From positions 89,800-153,799 of the forward strand of contig CAJJKI010000001.1 in assembly GCA_905188025.1 (NCBI GenBank): a DNA stretch of 64,000 nt. Reading direction: 5' to 3'. Both the position numbers and the translations under genes were made by a program. Source of the DNA: an uncultured Eubacteriales bacterium (GTDB taxonomy: Bacteria > Bacillota_I > Bacilli_A > RF39 > UBA660). The notes beneath the pieces are model-generated. The model saw nothing but the letters and a program-made list of their open reading frames with translations, did no database searches and was not told the origin of the DNA. This document shows, piece by piece, positions 1 through 8,698 of the stretch; within the stretch, counting starts at the first letter, position 1; every line of letters begins with the position of its first letter.

Positions 1-797
1 ATCTTTTGTGTCGTAATCTTTATACTACCTATTCCCCCATCAAGTAAAATCTTATTTCTTCCTGTTCCATATATTCCATCATCATACATTTCTTCACCAT
101 TATAAGTAGCACTACCTATACCTTTATCTATTGAAACAGTATACTCATCATCAAACAAGTTAACTACTAAAGCCCCTACTCCAGCATTAATCTTATTTTC
201 TCCTCTTAAATATCCTGAAAAAGTAACTTTACCAGCACCCATATCCAAGTCCATATCATTAACAGTAGCTTTAACTATTTCCATAGCTCCAGCTCCTCCA
301 TTAACTTCCATCTCACTATATACTTCTATATCCTCTAGTCTTACCTTTCCTGCTCCTAATTCAAGTGATAAATCTTCAGTTTTCAACCCATTAATTTCTA
401 CCTTACCAGCACCATTATCTATATCAATATCTTTAAATCTATAATCATTAGGAATAAAAATATATAAGTCACCAGAATATCTATCTAACATACTATGATC
501 TTCTTCATAAATATATAATGTATCCTTATCCATTCTACTTTTAATATATTTATTATTAGTACCAACACTAAATTTATCACCTTGTTTAATAATTATATTT
601 GTTCTCTTTACTGATATATCTAACTTCTCACTTATCTTAGCTTCAGTTATTTCTACAGTATTCTCATAATTAGTATCTTCTTCATATGAATTATCATTAT
701 CAACTATATTTCCTAATAACATAACTCCATAACATATCATAGATATAATACTAACTGTTAAAAATATTGCAAAACCCATAGCCAAGTATTTAATCAT
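1..797 (-). CDS. DUF4097-family membrane-anchored protein, 3' end outside window
   Basis: The reading frame opens at an ATG (797) and runs off the left edge, so the last part is missing. The first 30 residues are one membrane segment. After it comes a repetitive beta-rich region with recurring short motifs (NGAGKVEI, ELGAGKVRL, DMGAGKVTF, GGIGSIKI), typical of DUF4097/LiaX-type putative adhesin domains. The domain should lie outside the membrane (inference). The start overlaps the stop of the LiaF-like gene by 8 bases, so the two are translationally coupled and probably act together in envelope-stress sensing, as LiaF/DUF4097 pairs do in other Bacillota. The biochemical role is unknown. Confidence 0.75.
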   Translation of the reverse strand, partial: MIKYLAMGFAIFLTVSIISMICYGVMLLGNIVDNDNSYEEDTNYENTVEITEAKISEKLDISVKRTNIIIKQGDKFSVGTNNKYIKSRMDKDTLYIYEEDHSMLDRYSGDLYIFIPNDYRFKDIDIDNGAGKVEINGLKTEDLSLELGAGKVRLEDIEVYSEMEVNGGAGAMEIVKATVNDMDLDMGAGKVTFSGYLRGENKINAGVGALVVNLFDDEYTVSIDKGIGSATYNGEEMYDDGIYGTGRNKILLDGGIGSIKITTQK

Positions 798-1488
798 CTT
801 TGCCACGTTTGTCACAAATAGTCACTCCTCCAAACATACAAGTAGCATCTATATACACAGTTGTTTTTTCATCATAGTTTTTATCTTCTCTCTCATCAGC
901 TACTCCTCCAAATATTGGCATTGATGATATTTTAACATTCACATCACTAGGAACATAAACAGTTATTCCTCCAAAAATAGCATTAGCTTTAATAAGAACG
1001 GTATCTTTAATAATAGCCTTTCTTATATCACACTTAATTCCTCCAAAAATAGCATTAAGTTCACAACCCTCAAACTTTTCTTTTGTAAAATCTAAATCTT
1101 GTCCACCAAAAATAGCTCCATATTCCTGAGTATCTTTATTATTTATTTTTTTAATCTCTTTTCTCACTTTATTACCAATAGTATCCTTAAATATAATCGA
1201 TAAACCTACTAGTATTAAAATAACTGGTAACAATAGTTTCCATAAAACTTCAAATCTAACTATACCACGGCATCCTAATAATAAAGCTACACCTACAGCA
1301 ATACCTATTAAACTACCTGACTTATCTTCATCAGTAAATAGTCCAATAAAGCAAGGAATAATTATAAATAAAGTCCACCATCCAGCAAAGAAAATATCTA
1401 TCTTTCCTATTCCTAAAGCATTAATACCTACAATAACTCCTATCACTATCAACAATAATCCCCATATTAAATTTTTCTTTTTCATCAT
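790..1488 (-). CDS. LiaF-like cell-wall stress protein
   Basis: 232 aa. The N-terminal ~100 residues form about four membrane helices (DUF5668-like), followed by a soluble domain with five spaced copies of an IFGG/MFGG motif (AIFGGQ, AIFGGIK, AIFGGIT, PIFGGV, MFGGVT). This is the signature of the LiaF C-terminal domain (cell-wall-active-antibiotics response family). LiaF proteins restrain LiaRS-type two-component systems that sense lipid II cycle damage; no liaRS is in the window. Two adjacent ATGs (1488 and 1485) follow an AGAGAGG Shine-Dalgarno site, and either could be used. It forms an operon with the DUF4097 gene downstream. Confidence 0.8.
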   Translation of the reverse strand: MMKKKNLIWGLLLIVIGVIVGINALGIGKIDIFFAGWWTLFIIIPCFIGLFTDEDKSGSLIGIAVGVALLLGCRGIVRFEVLWKLLLPVILILVGLSIIFKDTIGNKVRKEIKKINNKDTQEYGAIFGGQDLDFTKEKFEGCELNAIFGGIKCDIRKAIIKDTVLIKANAIFGGITVYVPSDVNVKISSMPIFGGVADEREDKNYDEKTTVYIDATCMFGGVTICDKRGKDD

Positions 1489-1583
1489 ATTCCTCTCTTT
1501 CTATATATTATCATTCCCAATCACTTATTCCAAGTAACAATATAATAATACCACAATTAATACAATTTTTCCATCATATCTTC

Positions 1584-2573
1584 TTAATTATTCTTACATT
1601 CATTCTTTCTCATATTATAAAATTCATTATGTAATTCATTAACCCTCTTATGAATATCCCTCACTATATCCTCATAATCTTCTTCTCCATAAGTAGTTAA
1701 AACAGATATATTATAAACTGCTCCATCTTCAAATACTATTCCAACATCATGATAATTACTTCCATACCATCCATATTTATGAGCTACATTATTCTCTTCT
1801 TCAAGAGTTAAATATAAAGAATTATAAAGAGTATTCATCATTGATTCTTCTAACATTTTACCATATTCAGTACCATTACCAATTAATTTATAAGCATGTC
1901 TTAAATACATATTAGTATCCATTACAGTTTGACTACCATAAGTATCATCTCCCTGTAAAGTATATTTAGCTCCTATACTCTCTCCATATCTAATAAGCTT
2001 ATCCCTTCCAATATAATCATATAACATAGCATGAGCAGTATTATCACTATATCTAACAACATAATCAGCTAACTTTTTAAAAGATACCTTATCACCATAT
2101 CTATATTCATCCATCCCTATACTATAATCATTCTTATATTTAGAAGTATAAATCATCTCATCATTTATATTAATACTTCCTAAAATAGCCTCATCATATA
2201 TATACATTGCCTCAAGTAATTTAATTAAACTAGCTCCATAATATATTTCATTTTCTCTATACCCATAACTAAACCCAGTATTAGTATCTTCATAATATAC
2301 ACTAATTCTATATCTATAATTACTCTTAAAATAATTATTCAACTCTTCTATCTTATTACTAATCATCAAAGTATTATCTTCTTCTGAATACCCTTTCAAA
2401 ATACAATCAGTATATTCTTTAGTCATCTCTAATTCTTCATGTATACTTAAATAATTATTATTCTCCTCACCAAGCATTTTCTCTATCTTTTTAAAATAAA
2501 TTGTCATAAAAGTACTATAGATTACTAGGAATAATCCAAAAATTAAAAATAAATATTTCCCTTTACTACTCAT
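1584..2573 (-). CDS. membrane-anchored class A beta-lactamase-fold serine hydrolase
   Basis: 329 aa with one N-terminal membrane segment (about residues 7-27). The active-site motifs of the class A/PBP fold are present in order: SxxK as ASLIK, SDN as YSDNTA, and a KxG-like HKYGWYG. The domain is predicted to face outside. The family (Beta-lactamase2) includes true penicillinases and non-lactamase acyl-serine hydrolases. The tether and the divergent third motif favour a cell-wall related hydrolase over a dedicated resistance enzyme, but sequence alone cannot settle this. It is a single-gene unit about 95 bp from the LiaF-like gene. Confidence 0.8.
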   Translation of the reverse strand: MSSKGKYLFLIFGLFLVIYSTFMTIYFKKIEKMLGEENNNYLSIHEELEMTKEYTDCILKGYSEEDNTLMISNKIEELNNYFKSNYRYRISVYYEDTNTGFSYGYRENEIYYGASLIKLLEAMYIYDEAILGSININDEMIYTSKYKNDYSIGMDEYRYGDKVSFKKLADYVVRYSDNTAHAMLYDYIGRDKLIRYGESIGAKYTLQGDDTYGSQTVMDTNMYLRHAYKLIGNGTEYGKMLEESMMNTLYNSLYLTLEEENNVAHKYGWYGSNYHDVGIVFEDGAVYNISVLTTYGEEDYEDIVRDIHKRVNELHNEFYNMRKNECKNN

Positions 2574-2841
2574 ACTAACTCCATAACTATAATACCAAAA
2601 CCTATCCTAATTTAATTATAACAAACTATCAGTATCGTGTAAAGAAAAATACAAGTCACAAAGTTTCTACTCTATAAAATACTATTTATTATTTTCTAAA
2701 AACCATTTATCCTTAATAAATGAATTCATTACTAATATTTGATTAGTAATATTATTTTACCCTCTATTGATAAGCAAACTATGACTTTATACTATGCTAT
2801 TTTATACTTTCGAACAACTAATCATTTTCTATAGTATTTTT

Positions 2842-3507
2842 TTAAATAAATATTTCATCTAAATTTGAAAAATGTATCAGTTTCAGTAAAATAAGTGATA
2901 AATTATATGAAATCCATTCTATATCTAAACAATTACCTGCAAAAAAAGCATTATTTTTATATTCTGGATATCTAAAATATTCAGAATTACTACCTTCAAT
3001 AAATTCACAATAATTACTGCAAAATTCTTTTACACAATTCATATAGTTATCTTTAATATTACATTTTTCAAATAGCAAATTTGACAATACCCCTAAATTG
3101 TGTTCATTTTTAACATAGTCAGCTTTTTTAAGCAATAAGTATTTAATTCCAATTTCAATTGCATGTCTTCCAATATAGACAGTAACTATTGAATTTGGAA
3201 GTATATCTGTAAGATTACTAAATGCATTTATATATTCTAACCAATAATTTTCCCACAATAAAATTTTATCTTCTTTTTTCAAATCTTTCTCTGTTCCATT
3301 GAATGAATATAAGCACCCTAAAACGTTTTCTATATTTTCTTTACTAGAAATACTATTTTTTCTTGATTTTTCAGCAAAGGTTTTACCATTAATATTATTA
3401 AATATTGGCGATTTGCCATAATTTATATGTGCTGCAGAAAAAACGCAATCTAATTGTATAATTTCCGTATAATTAAAATTCTCACCATATTTCTTAAAAA
3501 TTTTCAT
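2842..3507 (-). CDS. HEPN-like protein of unknown function
   Basis: 221 aa, helical, with no signal peptide. A central segment (GRHAIEIGIKYLLLKK, then NEHNLGVL) resembles the two-helix core of HEPN proteins, in which a basic-His helix is followed by an H-x-L motif. The strict R-x4-6-H ribonuclease motif is not obvious, so catalysis is uncertain. It starts 19 bases after the DUF1016 nuclease gene and is the last gene of the accessory unit 5174-2842. HEPN proteins are common in toxin-antitoxin and defence loci, which suits a defence or stress role here (inference). Confidence 0.5.
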   Translation of the reverse strand: MKIFKKYGENFNYTEIIQLDCVFSAAHINYGKSPIFNNINGKTFAEKSRKNSISSKENIENVLGCLYSFNGTEKDLKKEDKILLWENYWLEYINAFSNLTDILPNSIVTVYIGRHAIEIGIKYLLLKKADYVKNEHNLGVLSNLLFEKCNIKDNYMNCVKEFCSNYCEFIEGSNSEYFRYPEYKNNAFFAGNCLDIEWISYNLSLILLKLIHFSNLDEIFI

Positions 3508-3526
3508 ATATATACCTCATAATATT

Positions 3527-4540
3527 TTATAAATCATCACTTTCTTCTATATCAAAATATAAATTTATTTCTTCCTCTGTTGGTAGTTTATCTAATAACT
3601 CTTTTGGTAATTGCTCTTTTAATTTATAAGTTGAAACGCCAATAGGAACATTTGTAGATTTTAAAGACCAATCCACTGTTAGTCTATTTTTTCCTCTACA
3701 TAATAATAAACCAATAGTGGGAGTGTCACATTCTCTTTTTATCATCTCATTAATTGCTGTTACATAAAATCCTAATTGTCCTATATAATCCGGTTTAAAT
3801 TCACTTGTTTTTAATTCAACAACTACGTAACATCTAAGCTCTAAATGATAAAATAACAAATCAATATAGAAGTCTTGATTGTCAACAGAAATTTTGTATT
3901 GATTTCCAACAAAACTAAAACCCTTACCTAACTCTAATAATACATTTCTTATTTTTGTTATCAATGCAGCTTCCAATTCTTTTTCTCTATATTCTTCCCT
4001 TAATGTAATAAAATCAAAAATATATGGATCTTTTAGGGTATTATTCACTAAATCACTATCTTTCGGAGGCAACATTGTATTAAAGTTATTATTACTATTT
4101 CCTATTCTTTTATGAAATTCTGTTTCGATTTGAATAGCTAATACACTTCTACTCCAACCATTTTTAATAGTGTTTTCAGCATATATTAGCCTAATATCTT
4201 TATTTTTAATTTTTTCAATTAATAACAAATTATGTCCCCAAGGTAATTTGGCAACAAGTTGTTGCCATTTTTCATCATCAGCATACTCATCATAAAATAA
4301 TCTCATTGATCTTATATTTCTTTCAGAAAATCCTTTCATATTAGGAAAAGTTAATTTAAGTTCCGTTGATACTTGCTTCGTAAAATTATTTCCATATTGT
4401 TTGTTTTCAGAAATAATTTTTCCTAATTTAAAATACAACATAATTAAATTACTATTAACTTCTTGCATAGTTTTAATTTGTGTATTTATAATTTCTTCTT
4501 TAATATTACTAATAATATTTTTAAAATTATTTTCTAACAT
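3527..4540 (-). CDS. DUF1016/YhcG-family PDDEXK nuclease
   Basis: 337 aa, a full-length member of the DUF1016 (YhcG) family. The N-terminal half is the helical DUF1016 region (LGKIISENKQYG, then GFSERNIRSMR). The C-terminal half is a PDDEXK nuclease fold whose core is visible as FYIDLLFYH followed by VVELK, the D...ExK catalytic pattern. Family members are predicted DNA nucleases, often carried on mobile or defence islands. An AAAGGGTG site precedes the ATG. The gene lies between a broken Ham1 gene and a HEPN-like gene, in an accessory island. Confidence 0.85.
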   Translation of the reverse strand: MLENNFKNIISNIKEEIINTQIKTMQEVNSNLIMLYFKLGKIISENKQYGNNFTKQVSTELKLTFPNMKGFSERNIRSMRLFYDEYADDEKWQQLVAKLPWGHNLLLIEKIKNKDIRLIYAENTIKNGWSRSVLAIQIETEFHKRIGNSNNNFNTMLPPKDSDLVNNTLKDPYIFDFITLREEYREKELEAALITKIRNVLLELGKGFSFVGNQYKISVDNQDFYIDLLFYHLELRCYVVVELKTSEFKPDYIGQLGFYVTAINEMIKRECDTPTIGLLLCRGKNRLTVDWSLKSTNVPIGVSTYKLKEQLPKELLDKLPTEEEINLYFDIEESDDL

Positions 4541-4613
4541 AATTCACACCCTTTCTATTAATTCTTATAAGTTATATATTCATGTTTATTTAGAGACTTT
4601 TTATAAAAATAAT

Positions 4614-5174
4614 TCAAAAATGTAAAAACCATTTAGCAAAATCATGAAAATAATTATCTGTTTCTTTCCACCATTTTAATTTTTCATCAAGACTTAAACT
4701 TCCATAATTAGTCTTTTGACCATCAATATTCATTAGTTTATCCATAACACTACCAACTCCTTTTGGAGTCATTCTAATTTCAAACTCAGTATCCATTCTA
4801 AAAGTTTTAACATTTCCGTTTGGTTCTGCATACGCCAAAACTTCAATTGCTTTTCCATGTCTATTAGTCTTATCTTCCAACAATTTTAAAATTCCCTCTG
4901 TTCCCAACTGTTCAAACACATACTTACCAAACGCTCCAGGAAAACCATTCAAAGCATCTATCTCAAATCCCACATCACTTTTAATAACTGGCTGATTTAT
5001 CATTCTAGAAGCTTGTAAAGCACTCTTAAATGCTATATTTTAAATATTGGTATCTTGAATCTCATCAACATTTTCTAATATTACATTTTCAACATTAATA
5101 TCATATAATCCAAGTACTGATTGAGCTATTTCTAGTTTATGCTTATTACCTGTCACAAAAATTATCTTTTTCAT
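4614..5174 (-). pseudogene. Ham1/RdgB-type NTP pyrophosphatase, broken by one TAA
   Basis: From the ATG at 5174, which has an AGGAGG site, the frame encodes a near-complete 186-aa Ham1/RdgB-family protein. It begins with the nucleotide-binding TGNKHK motif, continues through SDVGFEIDALNGFPGAF, and ends at TGA (4616-4614). A single TAA at 5042-5040, codon 45, interrupts it; the same frame continues with NIAFKSALQAS, the usual next block. The family hydrolyses ITP, XTP and other non-canonical NTPs. Restart at the internal ATG (5003) would give 129 aa lacking the phosphate-binding motif, so that product is unlikely to be active. Recent nonsense mutation or a sequencing error are the alternatives. 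Confidence 0.8.
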
Positions 5175-5309
5175 TTTGATTCCTCCTAAAATTAGTACCA
5201 TCAAAAGTTCCTATAAAATAAAACAATTCTCTTCTTATTTATCATTCTAATATATTATGAAATTATTAGTACTTAACTGTTTATATACCCATGTTGCACT
5301 TACAACCTC

Positions 5310-5338
5310 AATATATCATATGAACATATGTTTGTCAA
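5310..5338 (-). promoter_or_regulatory. promoter with LexA-like dyad in the spacer
   Basis: On the minus strand, TTGACA (5338-5333), a 17-base spacer and TATATT (5315-5310) make a near-consensus sigma-A promoter for the Ham1/DUF1016/HEPN unit. The spacer carries the palindrome AACATATGTT. With flanks it matches 12 of 14 positions of the Bacillus SOS box CGAACRNRYGTTYG, by eye. A near-identical promoter lies at 31424-31452. Control by LexA is inference; no lexA is in the window. Confidence 0.65.
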
Positions 5339-5378
5339 GAAAATTAACTAATTTTATTAAATTTTTTTATAAATAAAA

Positions 5379-5404
5379 AAATAGCCTTTAAAATAAAGCT
5401 ATTT
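5379..5404 (-). terminator. rho-independent terminator of the P-loop kinase gene
   Basis: The arms AAATAGC and GCTATTT, with inner CTTTA/TAAAG pairing, are followed on the minus strand by seven T. It sits about 25 bases after the stop at 5430. Confidence 0.8.
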
Positions 5405-5429
5405 AATTACTCAAAAATTCTTTTGTTTA

Positions 5430-6101
5430 CTATCTATTTTTATGTTTGTAATCTCTTTTATTATTTTTAACACACTTTATTATTCTATTTAATATTTCAT
5501 CTCTATCAAATGAAGTATCAAAAGTCCTAATTCCATATCTTTTAAACATTTCATCAAAATACTTATTCCTTTCAATAAAATATCTAACATTTTCCTTTAA
5601 CTCTTTATCACTACACCAGTATGTCCAATCATCTTCTGTATCATATTTTTTTATACACTCAAATAATTGTTGTTCCGTAATATCATTAAATGTTAATCCA
5701 ATAATTTCATACTTATCTCTATACATATTACTTTGTAAAAATGGTATCAATTGTTCAAAATCAATATGTGTACCCTCAATAACAAATTTAATTCCATCAT
5801 AAAAAGTTGAACCTTCCGATAATTCAGTTAAATATTTAATTAAAAATGGTGCCAATCTTTTAGCAGTATCTATTGCATCTCCATCATGGTGTATTTGTAA
5901 TTCAGGATACGCTTCAAAACCACTAACTATATCATCAATACTAATTAAACTATAACCCTTTTCTTTAGCAATTCTTTTTGCTAATGTTGTCTTCCCACTT
6001 CTTGCCGGTCCTAATATCAATATATTCTTACCAACTATTTTCTTTTCAAAATAATCATTATCTTCTTCATCAAAAACACCAAAACTGCTATCCATATCCA
6101 T
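5430..6101 (-). CDS. P-loop kinase-like ATPase
   Basis: 223 aa. A Walker A motif, GPARSGKTT, lies near residue 30 and is followed by a typical small-kinase layout with SIDDIVSG and FVIEGTHI strands. This looks like an adenylate-kinase-like or shikimate-kinase-like P-loop phosphotransferase acting on a small metabolite or nucleotide; the substrate is not evident. The site GGAGTTGATTTAG precedes the ATG. The same 13 bases precede the start of the next gene upstream (6410), so the two leaders are related by duplication. Confidence 0.6.
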   Translation of the reverse strand: MDMDSSFGVFDEEDNDYFEKKIVGKNILILGPARSGKTTLAKRIAKEKGYSLISIDDIVSGFEAYPELQIHHDGDAIDTAKRLAPFLIKYLTELSEGSTFYDGIKFVIEGTHIDFEQLIPFLQSNMYRDKYEIIGLTFNDITEQQLFECIKKYDTEDDWTYWCSDKELKENVRYFIERNKYFDEMFKRYGIRTFDTSFDRDEILNRIIKCVKNNKRDYKHKNR

Positions 6102-6146
6102 CTAAATCAACTCCATCATAAACATAAAATATTCTATATCATCAAA

Positions 6147-6410
6147 TTAATTACCCTTATTTTTCTTTTTCTCCCAAATTTTTCTAATTTTATTTAATGA
6201 TAATGTAGATAAAACAAAACCAATAACTGGCACTAAAGAACTCAAAAATATATTATTAATTTTATTTATAGAAAATGAATATAAAACTACTACAATATAT
6301 GTAAGTATCATAATACATATTTTTCTCGTCCAACTAGTCTCCCATTCTTTATCCAACTCAACCTTCTTATTTCTAACAAGTATCTTTTCTATTTCTCTTT
6401 TAATATCCAA
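6147..6410 (-). CDS. small two-helix membrane protein, unknown function
   Basis: 87 aa: a charged N-terminus of about 28 residues, two membrane helices (roughly 30-49 and 54-70), and a very basic tail. I do not recognise the family. The start is TTG (6410), supported by the same GGAGTTGATTTAG leader that precedes the ATG of the neighbouring kinase. The two genes are 45 bases apart and probably co-transcribed. Confidence 0.55.
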   Translation of the reverse strand: MDIKREIEKILVRNKKVELDKEWETSWTRKICIMILTYIVVVLYSFSINKINNIFLSSLVPVIGFVLSTLSLNKIRKIWEKKKNKGN

Positions 6411-6612
6411 CTAAATCAACTCCTATCAAATTATATCACATAAAAGCAATAAATTTATATATTATTTTACATTAATATTATTTATTTTCAATCAAAACTT
6501 TAATACTTCTACTTCTTCAATATATACAAATTTCTAACGATTTAAAAAACCAACTCCATTTCTAGAATTGATTTTGCTAGTAATTGAACCAAAGCTCAAA
6601 TAAATTTCCCAC

Positions 6613-6688
6613 TGGTGCTGAAAACAGGAATTGAACCCGCAACCTACTGATTACGATTCAGTTGCTCTACCGATTGAGCTATTTCAGC
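6613..6688 (-). tRNA. tRNA-Thr (anticodon CGT)
   Basis: A full cloverleaf on the minus strand: acceptor GCTGAAA/TTTCAGC, D arm GCTC/GAGC, anticodon stem ACTGA/TCAGT with loop ATCGTAA (anticodon CGT, reading ACG), and T loop TTCAATT. The discriminator is A and CCA is encoded (6615-6613). The A discriminator matches the TGGT bulge of the thrS T-box at 60305-60320. Confidence 0.95.
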
Positions 6689-6700
6689 ATATAAAGAGAA

Positions 6701-6925
6701 TTACTCCTCTACTTTAAATTCCTCTAAAGTACCATTCTCTTTTAATATTTTATTTACCTTCTCTGTAGCTTTATTTAATTTATCAGAGCATTCCTTAGCT
6801 AATTTCATTGCCTTAGTATATTTCTCAATAGCTTCATCTAAATTAGCTTCTCCACTCTCAAGTTCCTTAACAATTACTTCTAATTCTCTAATCTTATCTT
6901 CAAAATTATTTTCATTCTTTTCCAT
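6701..6925 (-). CDS. xseB: exodeoxyribonuclease VII small subunit
   Basis: 74 aa, the normal size for XseB, with the family pattern FEDKIRELEVIVKELESGE and two coiled helices. It binds XseA in the cytoplasm to form exonuclease VII, which degrades single-stranded DNA in both directions during repair. Its ATG lies within the last codons of xseA (14-base overlap), which supports coupled translation. It is the last gene of the nusB-xseA-xseB operon. Confidence 0.95.
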   Translation of the reverse strand: MEKNENNFEDKIRELEVIVKELESGEANLDEAIEKYTKAMKLAKECSDKLNKATEKVNKILKENGTLEEFKVEE

Positions 6926-8186
6926 ACTTCACCTCTAAAACCTTAGTATTTATTATACCATCTTTAACTTCAATATTAATTACATCATCTTGACTTATCT
7001 TCTTAATATCACTTACTACTTTATCATCTTTCTTAACTATTGCATATCCTCTCTTAAGAGTATTCATAGGATTCAATACCTCAAGTTTATTAATTAAATG
7101 TTCTAGTCCTTGCATCTTAAATTTATACAAAATATCAGGATTAGTAAGTACATAACTATTACTAGCCTTAAATAATCTAATTCTTGTATTATCTAACACT
7201 AGTTTCATCTCTTTATTAAGTCTATCTATCAAAAAGTCCAAATTTTGTTCCTTAATTTCATACATAGCTGTAGGCTTTTTTAAAACATAACTATTAATTA
7301 AACTACCAAGACTTTGTTTTCTCATATCAATATAACTATTAATACTAATCGTACTTCTTGATCTAACATTATCCAAATATGTCTTAATAGTAGCCATATC
7401 AGGTACCGCTAACTCTGCTGCTGCTGTTGGTGTAGGAGCCCTCAAATCAGCTACAAAATCTGCTATCGTAAAGTCTATCTCATGACCTACAGCACTAATT
7501 ACTGGCACCTTTGAATCATATATTGCTCTTGCCACAATCTCTTCATTAAAAGGCCATAAGTCTTCAATAGAACCGCCACCTCTACCTACAATCAAAGTAT
7601 CTATATCATATGTATTAGCTAACTCAATATTCTTAACTATATCCTTTGCAGCATCTACTCCCTGTACCAAAGAAGGAAATAATATAGTCTCACATATTGG
7701 ATATCTTCTCTTTATCGTAGTAAGTATATCTCTAATAGCAGCCCCTGTACTAGCAGTTACTATCCCTATCTTTCTAGGTACCTTAGGAATTCTCTTCTTC
7801 TTACTAGGATCAAATAATCCTTCCTGAGCTAACTTTTTCTTTAATTTTTCAAATTCTATATATAAGTTACCAATACCATCTTCCTGCATCTCATCAACAT
7901 ATATTTGATATCCACCAGTAGCCTCATACACAGATACCTTTCCTTTTACCAAAACCTTCATCCCATCACTTGGAGTAAATTTTAAAGAACTAGCTCTATA
8001 AGAAAACATTACTGCATTAATTCTACTAGTTTCATCTTTTAAAGTAAAATAATAATGTCCTCTAGTATGAGCTTTAAAATTAGATATCTCACCCTTCAAA
8101 TATACTTCTTGTAAGCATCTATCATTATCAAATAAATCTTTTAAATATCTATTAATTTCCCCTATAGTAATATAATTCTCTACCAT
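6912..8186 (-). CDS. xseA: exodeoxyribonuclease VII large subunit
   Basis: 424 aa, typical length. The N-terminal OB-fold (YLKGEISNFKAHTRGHYYF) is followed by the catalytic domain with GIVTASTGAA, RGGGSIEDLWPFN and ISAVGHEIDFT. The C-terminal long helices end in the family block TLKRGYAIV. With XseB it forms exonuclease VII. Its start overlaps the NusB stop as TAATG. It ends in TGA, which shows that TGA is a normal stop codon in this genome. Confidence 0.97.
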   Translation of the reverse strand: MVENYITIGEINRYLKDLFDNDRCLQEVYLKGEISNFKAHTRGHYYFTLKDETSRINAVMFSYRASSLKFTPSDGMKVLVKGKVSVYEATGGYQIYVDEMQEDGIGNLYIEFEKLKKKLAQEGLFDPSKKKRIPKVPRKIGIVTASTGAAIRDILTTIKRRYPICETILFPSLVQGVDAAKDIVKNIELANTYDIDTLIVGRGGGSIEDLWPFNEEIVARAIYDSKVPVISAVGHEIDFTIADFVADLRAPTPTAAAELAVPDMATIKTYLDNVRSRSTISINSYIDMRKQSLGSLINSYVLKKPTAMYEIKEQNLDFLIDRLNKEMKLVLDNTRIRLFKASNSYVLTNPDILYKFKMQGLEHLINKLEVLNPMNTLKRGYAIVKKDDKVVSDIKKISQDDVINIEVKDGIINTKVLEVKYGKE

Positions 8187-8584
8187 TATTTCGCCTTACT
8201 ATGATAAACTTTATCAAGTACACCATTTATCATCTTACATACTTTATCATCAGAGTATTCTTTACTAAGTCTAATAGCTTCATCAATACAAGTAATATCT
8301 GGAGTATCAGTCTTAATAATTTCATAGATACCCATTCTAAGAATAGCTTGATCAGTATATCCTAATCTATTTATATCCCAGTTCTCTAAATATTTATTAG
8401 CTATATCATCTAATACTTCAATATTCTCCATTACTCCATTAACAAGCATCTCTATAAATTTATTATCTTCATCTAATTGTTCATGAATAATATCTTTTAT
8501 ATTATAATTTATATTATTATTCTTATATAAAAATGCTTGATACAAAATAGTCATTGCTTTATATCTTTGTTCATGTCTTGTCAT
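8186..8584 (-). CDS. nusB: transcription antitermination factor NusB
   Basis: 132 aa, all helical, with the family motifs LYQAFLY near the N-terminus and LGYTDQAILRMGIYEI in the middle. NusB binds boxA RNA with S10 (NusE) and supports antitermination in rRNA operons. It is the first gene of an operon with xseA and xseB; nusB-xseA-xseB order is common in Bacillota. An AGGAGTGG site precedes the ATG. Confidence 0.95.
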   Translation of the reverse strand: MTRHEQRYKAMTILYQAFLYKNNNINYNIKDIIHEQLDEDNKFIEMLVNGVMENIEVLDDIANKYLENWDINRLGYTDQAILRMGIYEIIKTDTPDITCIDEAIRLSKEYSDDKVCKMINGVLDKVYHSKAK

Positions 8585-8605
8585 TTCTCATCACCACTCC
8601 TAATA

Positions 8606-8634
8606 ATGATAACATAAAATTAACTTTTTGTCAG
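8606..8634 (-). promoter_or_regulatory. promoter of nusB-xseA-xseB
   Basis: Minus strand CTGACA (8634-8629), a 17-base spacer, TATCAT (8611-8606), about 20 bases upstream of the nusB start. Confidence 0.55.
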
Positions 8635-8659
8635 TCAAATATAACGATTTTTTAAAAAA

Positions 8660-8694
8660 AATAAAGGACTACCCACCTTTAATAGTCCTTTATT
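8660..8694 (-). terminator. terminator after the hydrogenase gene
   Basis: A 12-bp stem (AATAAAGGACTA/TAGTCCTTTATT) with an 11-base loop, followed on the minus strand by a T-run. It lies directly after the stop at 8699 and probably ends the galE-hydrogenase transcript. Confidence 0.85.
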
Positions 8695-8698
8695 ATCT

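Noticed and set aside
2574..2841. A possible small gene or element in the gap before the HEPN gene
   Set aside because: No frame with a ribosome site, no hairpin with a T-run and no repeat was seen; it marks the island edge at most.
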